A DNA stretch of 51,210 nucleotides from Planctomycetota bacterium (GTDB lineage: Bacteria; Planctomycetota; Planctomycetia; Pirellulales; Pirellulaceae), in contig JAPLNJ010001216.1 of the NCBI GenBank assembly GCA_026692885.1, positions 1 to 51,210 of the forward strand. Direction: 5' to 3'. Shown here piece after piece: positions 8,908 through 17,938 of this stretch. The number at the start of each line of letters is the position of its first letter. Within the stretch, counting starts at the first letter, position 1. The notes beneath the pieces were generated by a model, which was not told the origin of the DNA, did not search any database, and saw nothing but the letters and a program-made list of their open reading frames with translations. The position numbers and the translations under genes were made by a program.

Positions 8908-11900
8908 ATGAACTGCGTTCGAACCTTGTGCTTGGTAGCGGCGGCAATCCTGGTGGCCGCGGCGGGGCTGCCCGGCGCCGAATCGCCACCGGCGCTGCGC
9001 GTATTGCTGCTGACGGGGCAGAACAATCACAACTGGAAAGAGACCACGCCCGCTCTGAAGCAGATCCTGACGGCCAGCCGACGCTTCACCGTCCAGGTGA
9101 ACGAGCACCCCGAGCAATGCCCACCGGAGGCGCTACGCGGCTGCGACGTTGTGCTGAGCAACTGGAATTCATTGGGGCCAGTCAAGGCCTGGCCGGAGCC
9201 TTTCCGCAACGCCGTGCTGGAGTTCGTCCGCAACGGCGGCGGATTCGTCGTGGTCCATGCCGGCGGCACAATGTTCGGCGACTGGACGGATTTCCAGAAG
9301 CTGATCGGCGCCACCTGGGGCGCTGGCACCGGGCACGGGGCCAAGCATTCCTTTGAGGTGAAATTCATCGACGTACAGCACCCGATCACCCAGGGCCTGG
9401 GCCCCTTCAAGATCACCGACGAGCTGTGGCACCGCATGGTCGCCCAGCCGGACAAGCAGGTCTTGGCCACCGCCTTCTCCGCTCCCGAAAAGGGCGGCAT
9501 TGGCAATGACGAGCCGATGGTCATGGTCACGCAGTTTGGCAAGGGACGCGGTTTCAATCTGGTGCTGGGCCACGACCTGCAGGCCATCGAGAATCCCAAC
9601 TTCCAGACGCTCCTGCTCCGCGGCACTGAGTGGGCAGCGACCGGTCGGGTGACCATCGTCTCGGCCAACGCAGCGGCGGCAAACCCCGATGAGTTGCTGC
9701 AGGCCATCGCCGGCTATAAGTTCGGCGACAGCCGTAGCGACATTGTGGCGTTGGAGAAGTATGTCGCCGCGGCCTCGCGCGAAGCGGAGGTTAGCCGAGC
9801 CCTGGCGGCAAAGCTGGCTGCCAGGCTTGATCGCCCAGCCACTGTCGAAAGCAAACAGGTCGTTTGTTGGCAGCTCTCGGTCGTCGGCGGTGCCGCGGAG
9901 GTGCCGGCCCTGGCGAAGCAGCTCGGCGACAAGGACCTCGGTTTCTACGCCCGCTTCGCCCTGGAACGGATCCCCGGGGCCGAATCGCTCGCGGCCCTGC
10001 GCGACGGGCTGAAGACGACCCAAGGCAAGTTGAAGGCCGGGCTGATCGGCTCGCTCGCCGCCCGGCGCGATGCCGAGTCGATTCCAGCCCTGGCCACCGC
10101 GGTCGCTGATCCCGACGCCCTCGTGGCCGCCGCGGCGATTGACGCGCTGGGGATGATCGGCGGCCGCGCTGCGGCCGAGGCACTGCGGGCCGCCGAAGCC
10201 TCGCTCCCGGCGGCGGTGCGTCCGCGGCTGGTCGGCGCGATGCTGCGCTGTGCCGCCGGTCTGCCGGCGGCGGAGGCCTTGCCGCTGTTGGAGAAGTTGG
10301 AAAAGCATGCGCCGCCGGCGGTGCGGAGCGCGGCGTTCTTGGCGCGCGTCGGCCTGCTGGGCGAGCAGGGCGACGAGGCGGTCCAGGCGGCCCTCTTCGG
10401 CCAGGACTCGACGCTGCAGGCCGCGGCGGTGCGGGCGTTGCCCGGCCGCGACGCCCTGTTGGCCGCCGTGGGCGCGAAGCTCGACAGCTTGCCCGCCCCG
10501 ATCCACGCGCAGGTGCTGACCCTGGCGGCTCAACAGGGCTGCGCCGCGGCGCTGCCGACGGCGGTCCAAGCCGCTGCCAGCCAGGAGCCGCTTGTGAAAC
10601 GGGCGGGGATTGCGGCCCTCGGGGCGCTGGGCGATGCCTCAACGGTCGCGAAGCTCCTCGGCCTGTTCGACAGCAGCGACGCCGACGAACAGAAGGCAAT
10701 CGGCGAGAGTCTGGCTCGCCTGCGAGGGGCTGGCGTCGACGAGGCGCTCCTCGCGGCGCTGGACGGCGCGGCGCCGGCTGCGCAGGTCGAGTTGATCCGT
10801 GCTCTAGTCGCCCGCAGCGTCACCCAGGCGGTGTCCTCGCTGTTGATTGCCGCCGAAAGCAAGACCGCGGCGGTCCGCCAGGAGGCGATTGCGGCATTGG
10901 GTAAACTGGCCAACGCCGACGACACCCTGCGGATCCTCGAACTGTTGGACAAGTTGCCCGACCCCGGCGTGCTGCAGTCGGCCGTCGCGGCGATCTACAG
11001 CCGGGGGGGCGATCCCGCGCCCCTGGTCGCCCTGGCGGAGAAAGCCACCGGGCCGCGGAAAGCCGCGCTGGTGACGGTGCTGGGATGGCTGGGCGGCAAG
11101 AAACCGCTGGCGGCGGTCCGCAGCGCCTGGAAGGCCGAGGACGCCGAGGTGCACACGGCCGCGATCCGCGCGCTGGCCAATTGGCCCGACGCCGCGCCGC
11201 TGGACGACCTGTTGGCAATTGCCAGCACGGAGGACCTCAAGGCAAAGGTGTTGGCCCTGCGCGGTATCGCCCGGCAGGCGCTCTTGGCCAAGGACCGGCC
11301 GGCCGAAAAAGTGGCGGGGGTGCTGGCTCAGGCGATGGGGCTGGCCAGCCGGCCCGACGAAGTCAAGCTGCTGCTGGCGGCGCTCGTCGAGGTGCCCAGT
11401 CCCGCGGGACTGAAAGCGGCACTGCCGCACCTGAAGGATCCCGCGATCGCGAACGAGACGGCCATGGCGGTGGTGAAGCTCGCCGCAGCGCTGGGGCCGA
11501 AGCACCGGGCCGAAGTGGACGCCGCGATCGAGCAGGTCCGGGCGGTCATCGGCAACGCGTCGTTCTTCGCCGCCAGCGAGAAGATCGTCGCCGGTGAGAA
11601 CCTCGCCCGCGGCGCCAAGGCCGTCAACCGCGATGGCCTGAGCCCCGACGGCCAGGGCGGCGGTCCCCAGGCAGCCATCGACGGCGATCTCAAGACCTAC
11701 TGGGACGAGACTGACAACCAGCAGCTGTACTGGCTGCAGGTGCAACTGCCGGGCCCGGCCACGGTCGGGGCGCTGCGGATCACAGCCTTTGGGCATCACA
11801 GCTACGCCCCGCGGGACTTCGAGATCCTCTGTGACAACAAGCTGGTCAAGAAGGTCATCGGCGCGATCTACCAGAACAGCGAGTTCGGTATCAACCTGCC

Positions 11901-11997
11901 GCCGACGACCTGTACGACGGTCGATTTGAAGATCACCGGCAGCTACGGTCCCAGTCCCGCAATCCGCGAGCTGGAGATTATAGGAAAAGCGGAGTAG
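8908..11997 (+). CDS. ThuA domain - HEAT repeat - discoidin secreted protein
   Basis: 1029 residues. The start is ATG at 8908, preceded by GAAAGGATC as a plausible ribosome site. A signal peptide (MNCVRTLCLVAAAILVAAAG) is followed by a ThuA-like domain at about 30-250, with RVLLLTGQNNHNWKETTPAL and GGGFVVVHAGG. ThuA is a class I glutamine-amidotransferase-like fold tied to trehalose and sugar use. A long alanine/leucine-rich stretch (about 260-860) shows repeated helix pairs of HEAT type. The end (about 875-1029, with GPATVGALRITAFGHHSYAP) looks like an F5/8-type C discoidin domain. This architecture recurs in planctomycetes. It is probably periplasmic or surface-bound, with a carbohydrate-linked role. 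No catalytic assignment is possible from sequence alone. Confidence 0.85.
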   Translation: MNCVRTLCLVAAAILVAAAGLPGAESPPALRVLLLTGQNNHNWKETTPALKQILTASRRFTVQVNEHPEQCPPEALRGCDVVLSNWNSLGPVKAWPEPFRNAVLEFVRNGGGFVVVHAGGTMFGDWTDFQKLIGATWGAGTGHGAKHSFEVKFIDVQHPITQGLGPFKITDELWHRMVAQPDKQVLATAFSAPEKGGIGNDEPMVMVTQFGKGRGFNLVLGHDLQAIENPNFQTLLLRGTEWAATGRVTIVSANAAAANPDELLQAIAGYKFGDSRSDIVALEKYVAAASREAEVSRALAAKLAARLDRPATVESKQVVCWQLSVVGGAAEVPALAKQLGDKDLGFYARFALERIPGAESLAALRDGLKTTQGKLKAGLIGSLAARRDAESIPALATAVADPDALVAAAAIDALGMIGGRAAAEALRAAEASLPAAVRPRLVGAMLRCAAGLPAAEALPLLEKLEKHAPPAVRSAAFLARVGLLGEQGDEAVQAALFGQDSTLQAAAVRALPGRDALLAAVGAKLDSLPAPIHAQVLTLAAQQGCAAALPTAVQAAASQEPLVKRAGIAALGALGDASTVAKLLGLFDSSDADEQKAIGESLARLRGAGVDEALLAALDGAAPAAQVELIRALVARSVTQAVSSLLIAAESKTAAVRQEAIAALGKLANADDTLRILELLDKLPDPGVLQSAVAAIYSRGGDPAPLVALAEKATGPRKAALVTVLGWLGGKKPLAAVRSAWKAEDAEVHTAAIRALANWPDAAPLDDLLAIASTEDLKAKVLALRGIARQALLAKDRPAEKVAGVLAQAMGLASRPDEVKLLLAALVEVPSPAGLKAALPHLKDPAIANETAMAVVKLAAALGPKHRAEVDAAIEQVRAVIGNASFFAASEKIVAGENLARGAKAVNRDGLSPDGQGGGPQAAIDGDLKTYWDETDNQQLYWLQVQLPGPATVGALRITAFGHHSYAPRDFEILCDNKLVKKVIGAIYQNSEFGINLPPTTCTTVDLKITGSYGPSPAIRELEIIGKAE

Positions 11998-12083
11998 GCC
12001 CCTTAGCCAGTTGGGCCATATCGCGGTTCGCCCGGGCTATGGGGCAACTGGATCACCACGGATCGCCCGGCTTGGCACGGCGA

Positions 12084-12254
12084 GGCCTTGATCGTAAGGT
12101 TGCGCACTGCTGTTCGTGCTGGCAACGGTCCGGGTGGCTGGCGGCTGAGCCTAAGCGAAGCCCCAGTACCCGGTTTCTGGGGCATCGCTGCACTCTGCCC
12201 CAGCCACCCTGACCCCCTGCTGCTAGCGTTTTGCGCAACCTTATGATCAAGGCC
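12084..12254. mobile_element. MITE-like element, copy 2 (perfect 9-bp target duplication)
   Basis: 171 bp with ends GGCCTTGATCGTAAGG and CCTTATGATCAAGGCC. GCACGGCGA stands at 12075-12083 and again at 12255-12263. The centre differs from the other two copies and holds its own stem (GGGTGGCTGG / CCAGCCACCC), but the GCTAGCGTTTTGCGCAACC arm is shared. This is a longer variant of the same family. Confidence 0.85.
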
Positions 12255-12284
12255 GCACGGCGACTATCACCTCAACGGCAACTG

Positions 12285-12560
12285 CACAGCGTAGATGGGC
12301 CAGAGCGGGTCAGGCGAGAGCGCTCTCCAAATGGCAAGAACGGAGATTTGCCGTGGAACCGTCCCAGGCCAAGCAACCGAGCGCCGGCCCACCCGGATCC
12401 GCTGCGCATTACGAACGAGTCGCATCACACGAGATGGCGAGTCGATCCTGGTGGGCCGGCGCTGGTCCGCGCCTGATTTCGGGTTCACCGACTTGGCCGC
12501 GCTGTTGGTTGGGACTGTTGGTTGCCACTGACCCGCTGTGGCCCACCCTACTCCACAGTC
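12285..12560. repeat. Composite inverted repeat in the intergenic region
   Basis: The stretch 11998-12798 holds no convincing gene. Besides the element at 12084-12254 there is a nested inverted repeat. TGGGCCAGAGCGGGT near 12298 pairs imperfectly with ACCCGCTGTGGCCCA near 12531, and AGCGCCGGCCCACC (about 12381) pairs with GGTGGGCCGGCGCT (about 12453). Confidence 0.6.
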
Positions 12561-12683
12561 TCACGACTGCCACTACGAACCCGTTCCTGCGCCCCGCCGC
12601 CCCCGGTGCGAGCGGGTCCTTGTGCGAGTTGCCGGATAGGGAGTACGCTGACGGCAAATCGAGCGTGGGAAAGCTGCGGGACG

Positions 12684-12730
12684 GATTGGCGATCCGACCG
12701 GTATTCCCCGACCGGATCGCCAATCCGGCG
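12684..12730. repeat. Hairpin upstream of OGT-like gene
   Basis: GGATTGGCGATCCGACCGGT and its near complement ACCGGATCGCCAATCC form a stem about 70 bp before the next start codon. Two copies of AATCCGGCGTACAA follow. It is either a REP or a regulatory hairpin. Confidence 0.55.
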
Positions 12731-12798
12731 TACAAAAATCCGGCGTACAAGAAAGAGGCTGGGGGGCTGGCCTCGCAGATATCGCACTGGGAGGAGTG

Positions 12799-15700
12799 AT
12801 GCACGAATTGCTGGAACAAGGCCGCGCGCTGCACAAGGCGGGGCAACTGGGGGAAGCCGAGGCGATCTACCGACGGCTGTTGGAACTCGACCCGCACAGC
12901 GTCCCCGCACACGACATGCTGGGCAATGTCCTCTTCGACCAGGGCCAAGCCGAGGCGGCGGCGGACTGCTACCGGCGGGCCCTGACTCTCGACTCGCAAC
13001 AGGCCCCGCTGCATTACCGTCTGGGCAACGCCTTGTTCGCCAATCAGCAACTGGACGAGGCTGCCGCGTGTTACCTGCGAGCGATTGAGCTGGCTCCGCA
13101 GCTCGCAGCGGCCCACTTCAACCTGGGCGCGGTGTACTCTGTCCAGGAACGCTGGGAGGCGGCGGTGGCCTGCTATCGGCGAGTTCTGGAGACCGATCCC
13201 GCGCGTCCCAATCCGGGTGTTGCGCTGAACCTGGGGCGCGCCTACCACGCCCTAGGGCGACTTGCTGAATCGATTGCCGCCTACCGGCAGGCCGTCCAGG
13301 GCCTGCCCGAACACCCGGCCGCGCACAGCAGCTTGGCGGCCGTGTTGCTGCAGGCCGGCGAGGCCGAGGAATCGCTCGCGTCGCACCAGCGAGCGCTCGA
13401 GTTGGCCCCGCAAGACGCATCCGAACACTTCAAACTGGGCCTGACACTCCGCGAGTTGGGCCGGAACGCCGAAGCCGAGGCGGCGCTGCGCCGGGCGATC
13501 GAGCTGAAACCGGGCTTTCTGCCCGCGTATGACTGTCTGCGCGAGCTGCTTGAACAGGCCGGGAAAATAGGTGAAATCGAGGCCCTGGTGACGCAGCTGT
13601 TGGGTGTGCCGCCCGACGACCCGATCGCCGTCCACATGAAGACGTCCTGGACCGGTCGGGACGTTCCGGCGCGCGCCTCGGACGCCTACGTGCGACGGGT
13701 GTTCGACCAGTACGCGCCGGACTTCGACGCCGCCATGGCGAAGTTATCGTACCGTGCACCGCAGTTGCTGGCAGACCTCGTGTCACGCCGAGCCCGGCAG
13801 GGCGGCCAAGCCCTGGAGATTTTGGATGCCGGCTGCGGGACCGGCTTATGCGGATCGCTGTTGCGTCCTCACGCCCGGCGACTGGTCGGGATGGATTTAT
13901 CTCGAGAGATGCTCGACCGAGCCCGGAGATTGGGCGTCTACGATGAGCTGGCCGAGGCGGAATTGACGGAGTACCTGGACGCTTGTCCGGCGAGTTTCGA
14001 TTGGATCGTCTCCGCGGACACGCTGATCTACTTCGGCGACCTGCTGCCGGTGTTCCTGGCCGCAGCCCGTGCTCTGCGCGGCGGCGGCCTGTTCGCGTTC
14101 AGCGTCGAGCAACTTGCCGCCGACGCCGACTTTCGGCTCCATGCGCGCGGCCGGTACTGCCATTCGGAGGCCTACGTGCGGCGCAGCCTGGCCGCCGCCG
14201 GGTTCACGCTGGATGCGATGGAGCGCGCCGTGCTCCGCACGGACCTCGGGCAGCCCGTCACCGGGCTGATCGTGGCCGCCACCCGTGGCACCCCCGCGAA
14301 ATCCGGCAGCGAGGCCGTCGGTGCGTCCGGGGAGACATCCGCCGCCCACGCGGCCGAAGCCTTGCTCGAACTGACACGGCGGGTGACGCGAGAACCGGCC
14401 AACGCGGAGGCTCGCTACGACCTGGCGCGGGCGTTGCTCCAGGCGGGACAGCCGGAGGCCGCGCTGGCTCAGACGCAAGAAGCATTCCGTCTCCGCCCCC
14501 CGTCGACAGAATTGCTCAATAATCTGGGTGGCCTGTTGGAACAGCTGGCCCAAACCGACGACGCCTTGGCCTGCTATCGCCGCGCTGTGGCGTTGTCGCC
14601 GGAAATCGCCGTGCCGCACTTCAATCTCGGCGACTTGTTGCGCCGCACGGGGCAACTCGACGAGGCCGCAGCAGCGCTGCGTACCGCGGCCACGCTGGAC
14701 CCGAATCTGGCGGAAGCGTGGACCGCCTTGGGGGTGACGCTGTTGGCTGCCGAGCAGCCGCGCCCGGCGCTGGGCGCCCTGCGGAGGGCCGTGGAATTGC
14801 GCCCAGAAGACGACGTCGCGTGCCGCCGGCTGGGCGACGCCTTGCAGGCCCTGGGGCAAGTCGCGGACGCGATCCCCTACTACGAACGCGCGGCGCGCAG
14901 CAATCCTCGGAGTGTCGGGACGTGGTACGGTTGGGGACACGCCTGCGGGGAATGTCGGCGTTGGGCCGACGCGCTGGGGGCCTTGCGCCGATGTCTGGAA
15001 CTGGATCCCGACTACGCGCCGGCCATCCACGATCTGGGCTGGACCTTGTTTCAACTGGGCTGTCTCGAAGAAGCCCTGCTGCTGCTGCGGCAGGCGGCCG
15101 ACAGCGGGGTGCCCGATGTCCGCTCGCGCGCCCTACAGAATCTGGCCGTCCTGGTGCCGGGGAGCGCGGCGGACGACCACCAGGCCGTATTGGAGACGCG
15201 CCGCCGCGCCTGGCAGGAGCGGGCACCTCACGGCCCCCAGTCTCCCCGCATCCGCCCACGCCGCGCAGGACGCGTCCGCATCGGTTACATCTCTTCGTTC
15301 TTTCACTGTCCGAACTGGATGAAGCCTGTCTGGGCGCTGATCAACCACCACGACCGGGACCGGTTCCAGATCCACCTGTTCTCCGATTCGCCCCCAGATC
15401 AGCCTCGGACCGGATATCGGCCGCAGGCGAGCGACTGCTGGTGCGACATCAGCGGCCAAGCGAACCCAGCGGCGGCCGCCGCCATCGCCGCACAGGATCT
15501 CGACCTGCTCGTCGATCTGAACGGCTACAGCGCCGTGCAGCGACTGCCGATCTACGCGTTGCACCCGGCACCGCTGCTGGTCGGCTGGTTCAACATGTAC
15601 GCCACGTCCGGGTCGGCGGCCTACGACTACCTTATCGGGGACGAGCACGTGGTCCGGAGCAGCGAAGAGCCGTTCTACACGGAACGCATTCTGCGAGTGC

Positions 15701-16398
15701 CGCACTCCTATCTGACGTTCCAAGTCGATTATCCGGTGCCGGACGTAGCGCCCTCCCCCGTGCTGCGCACAGGCCAACTGACCATCGGCTGCCTGGCCTC
15801 GCAATACAAGCTCACCGACCGCGTGGTGGAGACCTGGGCCGAGATCCTCCGCCGCAGTCCGGGCGTGCGCATGCTGATCCGCAATGCGACGCTGGACCGC
15901 CCCGAACATCAATCGCACCTGCGCGAACGGTTCGCGAGTTGGGGCATCTCGGCGAAGCGTCTGGAGCTGGAGAGTCCGGCCGAGCACTACGAGTTCCTCG
16001 AGACGTACAGCCGCATCGATTTCGCCGTGGACCCGTTTCCGTACAGCGGCGGCACGACCACCATGGAGGCGCTATGGCAAGGCGTTCCCGTGGTGACCTT
16101 CGACGAGGACCGGTGGGCCGGCCGCACCAGTTTGTCGTTACTGAAGGCTGCGGGCCTGGACGAATTTGTCGGCCGCGACCGGCAGGACTATGTCGAGATC
16201 TGCGTGCGGCTGGCCAATGCGTCCGAGACCCCGGCGCGGCTGCAGACCTTCCGCGACGGCATCCGGCAGCGGCTGCGCCAGTCGCCGGTCTGCGACGCCG
16301 CGTCTTTCGCCCAAGCGATGGAGTCGCTCTACGAGCGCATCCTGTCGGAGCGGGGGCCAAGCCCCGCGACAGGAAATAACTTACCCAACTCAATGTAG
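12799..16398 (+). CDS. TPR - SAM methyltransferase - TPR - O-GlcNAc transferase-like fusion protein
   Basis: 1199 residues. ATG at 12799 is preferred over the adjacent GTG because GGGAGGAG lies just upstream. Parts in order: about eight TPR repeats (1-275); a class I methyltransferase domain (about 290-490) with motif I LDAGCGTGLCGSLL and later VSADTLIYF; a second TPR block (about 515-800); and a GT41/SPINDLY-like catalytic region (about 826-1190) with RIGYISSFFH and PFPYSGGTTTMEALWQGVPV followed by RTSLSLL, the UDP-sugar-binding part of OGTs. It probably transfers a sugar to protein and methylates an unknown acceptor. It is cytoplasmic (no signal peptide). The last dozen codons lie inside a palindromic repeat, so the native C-terminus may have been replaced. 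Confidence 0.88.
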   Translation: MHELLEQGRALHKAGQLGEAEAIYRRLLELDPHSVPAHDMLGNVLFDQGQAEAAADCYRRALTLDSQQAPLHYRLGNALFANQQLDEAAACYLRAIELAPQLAAAHFNLGAVYSVQERWEAAVACYRRVLETDPARPNPGVALNLGRAYHALGRLAESIAAYRQAVQGLPEHPAAHSSLAAVLLQAGEAEESLASHQRALELAPQDASEHFKLGLTLRELGRNAEAEAALRRAIELKPGFLPAYDCLRELLEQAGKIGEIEALVTQLLGVPPDDPIAVHMKTSWTGRDVPARASDAYVRRVFDQYAPDFDAAMAKLSYRAPQLLADLVSRRARQGGQALEILDAGCGTGLCGSLLRPHARRLVGMDLSREMLDRARRLGVYDELAEAELTEYLDACPASFDWIVSADTLIYFGDLLPVFLAAARALRGGGLFAFSVEQLAADADFRLHARGRYCHSEAYVRRSLAAAGFTLDAMERAVLRTDLGQPVTGLIVAATRGTPAKSGSEAVGASGETSAAHAAEALLELTRRVTREPANAEARYDLARALLQAGQPEAALAQTQEAFRLRPPSTELLNNLGGLLEQLAQTDDALACYRRAVALSPEIAVPHFNLGDLLRRTGQLDEAAAALRTAATLDPNLAEAWTALGVTLLAAEQPRPALGALRRAVELRPEDDVACRRLGDALQALGQVADAIPYYERAARSNPRSVGTWYGWGHACGECRRWADALGALRRCLELDPDYAPAIHDLGWTLFQLGCLEEALLLLRQAADSGVPDVRSRALQNLAVLVPGSAADDHQAVLETRRRAWQERAPHGPQSPRIRPRRAGRVRIGYISSFFHCPNWMKPVWALINHHDRDRFQIHLFSDSPPDQPRTGYRPQASDCWCDISGQANPAAAAAIAAQDLDLLVDLNGYSAVQRLPIYALHPAPLLVGWFNMYATSGSAAYDYLIGDEHVVRSSEEPFYTERILRVPHSYLTFQVDYPVPDVAPSPVLRTGQLTIGCLASQYKLTDRVVETWAEILRRSPGVRMLIRNATLDRPEHQSHLRERFASWGISAKRLELESPAEHYEFLETYSRIDFAVDPFPYSGGTTTMEALWQGVPVVTFDEDRWAGRTSLSLLKAAGLDEFVGRDRQDYVEICVRLANASETPARLQTFRDGIRQRLRQSPVCDAASFAQAMESLYERILSERGPSPATGNNLPNSM

Positions 16399-16461
16399 GA
16401 TGGTCTTCCAAGACCGTCCTGGTCGGCCTGGAAAGGCCGACCTACGGGTAAGTTATTTCCT
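16371..16461. repeat. Palindromic repeat overlapping the 3' end of the OGT-like gene
   Basis: AGGAAATAACTTACCC and its complement GGGTAAGTTATTTCCT bracket an inner GTAGGATGGTCTTCC...GGCCGACCTAC stem. The stop codon of the upstream gene falls inside the left arm. The rest of 16399-16653 shows no gene. Confidence 0.8.
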
Positions 16462-16653
16462 GCCGCTCGCCCAAGCCCCGCGACTTGACCCCCTGTCTGG
16501 CCCCGGGCAAGCGGACAGAAAGAGAATACAGAGAATACCCGGTGCCCACACTAGCCAGACGCGCAATCGCATGGGTACGATTTACGGCGATTTCGGTGAG
16601 GTCGGGTGCCCTTCACCGAACGTCACCAATTTGTGTGCCTAGGGAACTTCACG

Positions 16654-17544
16654 ATGGTTGAACGACTGCAAAAACTGACCACGTCCGTAGCGTTCGGACG
16701 TCTGATCATAATGCTGATTCTGCTCACCGGCGTGCTGGTGGGTCTGGAGACTTTTCCCGAGTTCGAGCCGGACACGGCCATGGGACGAACGGTCGCATTT
16801 GTCCAGGATGGTATTCTCGGCCTGTTCGTGCTGGAAATGGTGTTGAAGATCCTAGCCTGCGGCAAGCAGCCCTGGCGGTACTTCTGCCAGCCCTGGAACG
16901 TATTCGACTTCGTGGTCGTCTTCATCTGCGTACTGCCATTGCATGCGCAATATGCCGCGGTGTTCCGGCTGGCCCGCGTCCTCCGCACGTTGCGGATGAT
17001 CTCCATCATGCCGCGTCTGCAGGTGCTGGTCGGGGCGCTGCTGCGGTCGGTCCCCTCGCTGGCCTACGTGGGCATGCTGTTAGGGCTGCACTTCTACGTC
17101 TACGCCGTGGTCGGGACGTTCATGTTCCGCGATAACGATCCGGTCCGCTTCGGTTCTCTGCCCAAGTCGACCCTGACCATGTTCCAGGTGCTCACCCTGG
17201 AAGGCTGGAACGACGTGTTGGCGACCGAGTTCCACGGCTCGGACGGCGAGTACTCGGACAGCTGGAAATCACTGAGCCAGGGGCTGCGGAAATCACAGGG
17301 GCAGCCGCTGATCGCCGCCGCCTATTTCGTGACGTTTATCGTGCTCGGGACGATGATCATGCTCAACCTGTTCACCGGCGTGATCATCCACAGCTTGGAG
17401 GATGCCGAGACCGAGGTCGTCGAAGAGGCACGCAAGAAGCACTTGGCCGAATCCGGTGTTACCACCCCGCGCGACGAGTTGGCGCAGATCGGCAAGCAGC
17501 TGCGCGACATTAGTGAACGGCTGCAGGAACTGGAACTCCGCTAG
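16654..17544 (+). CDS. Bacterial voltage-gated cation channel (NaChBac/BacNav family)
   Basis: 296 residues from MVERLQKLTTSVAF. ATG at 16654 is chosen over an upstream in-frame ATG at 16606 because AGGGAAC precedes it and the family begins here. Six membrane segments are visible. S4 carries regularly spaced arginines (FRLARVLRTLRMISIMPRL, about 103-121). The pore filter is TLEGWND (about 181-187), where NaChBac has TLESWAS and calcium-selective designs have TLDDWSD. The C-terminus (ELAQIGKQLRDISERLQEL) is the coiled coil that holds the tetramer. It is an inner-membrane homotetramer passing Na+ or Ca2+. The extra acidic residue after the filter tryptophan and the glycine at position 4 suggest possible Ca2+ permeation (inference). 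Confidence 0.9.
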   Translation: MVERLQKLTTSVAFGRLIIMLILLTGVLVGLETFPEFEPDTAMGRTVAFVQDGILGLFVLEMVLKILACGKQPWRYFCQPWNVFDFVVVFICVLPLHAQYAAVFRLARVLRTLRMISIMPRLQVLVGALLRSVPSLAYVGMLLGLHFYVYAVVGTFMFRDNDPVRFGSLPKSTLTMFQVLTLEGWNDVLATEFHGSDGEYSDSWKSLSQGLRKSQGQPLIAAAYFVTFIVLGTMIMLNLFTGVIIHSLEDAETEVVEEARKKHLAESGVTTPRDELAQIGKQLRDISERLQELELR

Positions 17545-17571
17545 GAAGCTCCAGCGACGGGTGGCGGTCCC

Positions 17572-17673
17572 GCGGCCGCGTTTTTCGCCCAATCGATGGA
17601 GTCGCTCTACGTGCGCATCCTGGAGGACTCGGCCACCGCAGGAGAGTCGGAACCTAACTCTGCCGGACCGTGA
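17572..17673 (+). pseudogene. Stray copy of OGT-like gene 3' end
   Basis: Bases 17575-17622 match 16297-16344 of the OGT-like gene with 3 differences in 48 bases. They read in frame as AAFFAQSMESLYVRILEDSA up to a TGA at 17671-17673. Nothing else of a transferase gene is present here, so this is the tail of a lost paralogue or a partial duplication. Confidence 0.75.
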
Positions 17674-17765
17674 GCAGAACCGTTTGGCGCTAGCACCAAA
17701 CGGTGTTCGGGGTTGGCGGTGTCAAGCCTGGGGTTTTACGGTTTCGCAGAGACGGACCGCCAGCT

Positions 17766-17861
17766 GGGGTCAGACGTACAAATTTCAGTTTTCGCGGTCG
17801 TGTGCCCAAGCATATAGAAAGCCTTCTGCCCGCGAAAACTGAAATCTGTACGTCTGACCCC
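17766..17861. repeat. 96-bp near-perfect palindrome, copy 2
   Basis: Ends GGGGTCAGACGTACAAATTT and AAATCTGTACGTCTGACCCC, identical in length to the copy at 5521-5616 but with different stem bases near the loop (CAGTTTTCGCGG). Compensating changes on both arms keep the stem paired. A small hairpin (CCGTTTGG / CCAAACGG) lies just before it at about 17680-17703. Confidence 0.85.
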
Positions 17862-17938
17862 TTGTCTCACGCCCCGTCTCTACTGAACCGTTAAGTCTCA
17901 TGCTTTGCGCGCAAGGGCCAAACTATCGTTTGGTGCTA

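Noticed and set aside
14718..16379. A 553-codon frame inside the OGT-like gene
   Set aside because: It is out of frame with a gene that has clear TPR and GT41 motifs; the frame has Arg/Gly-rich shadow composition.
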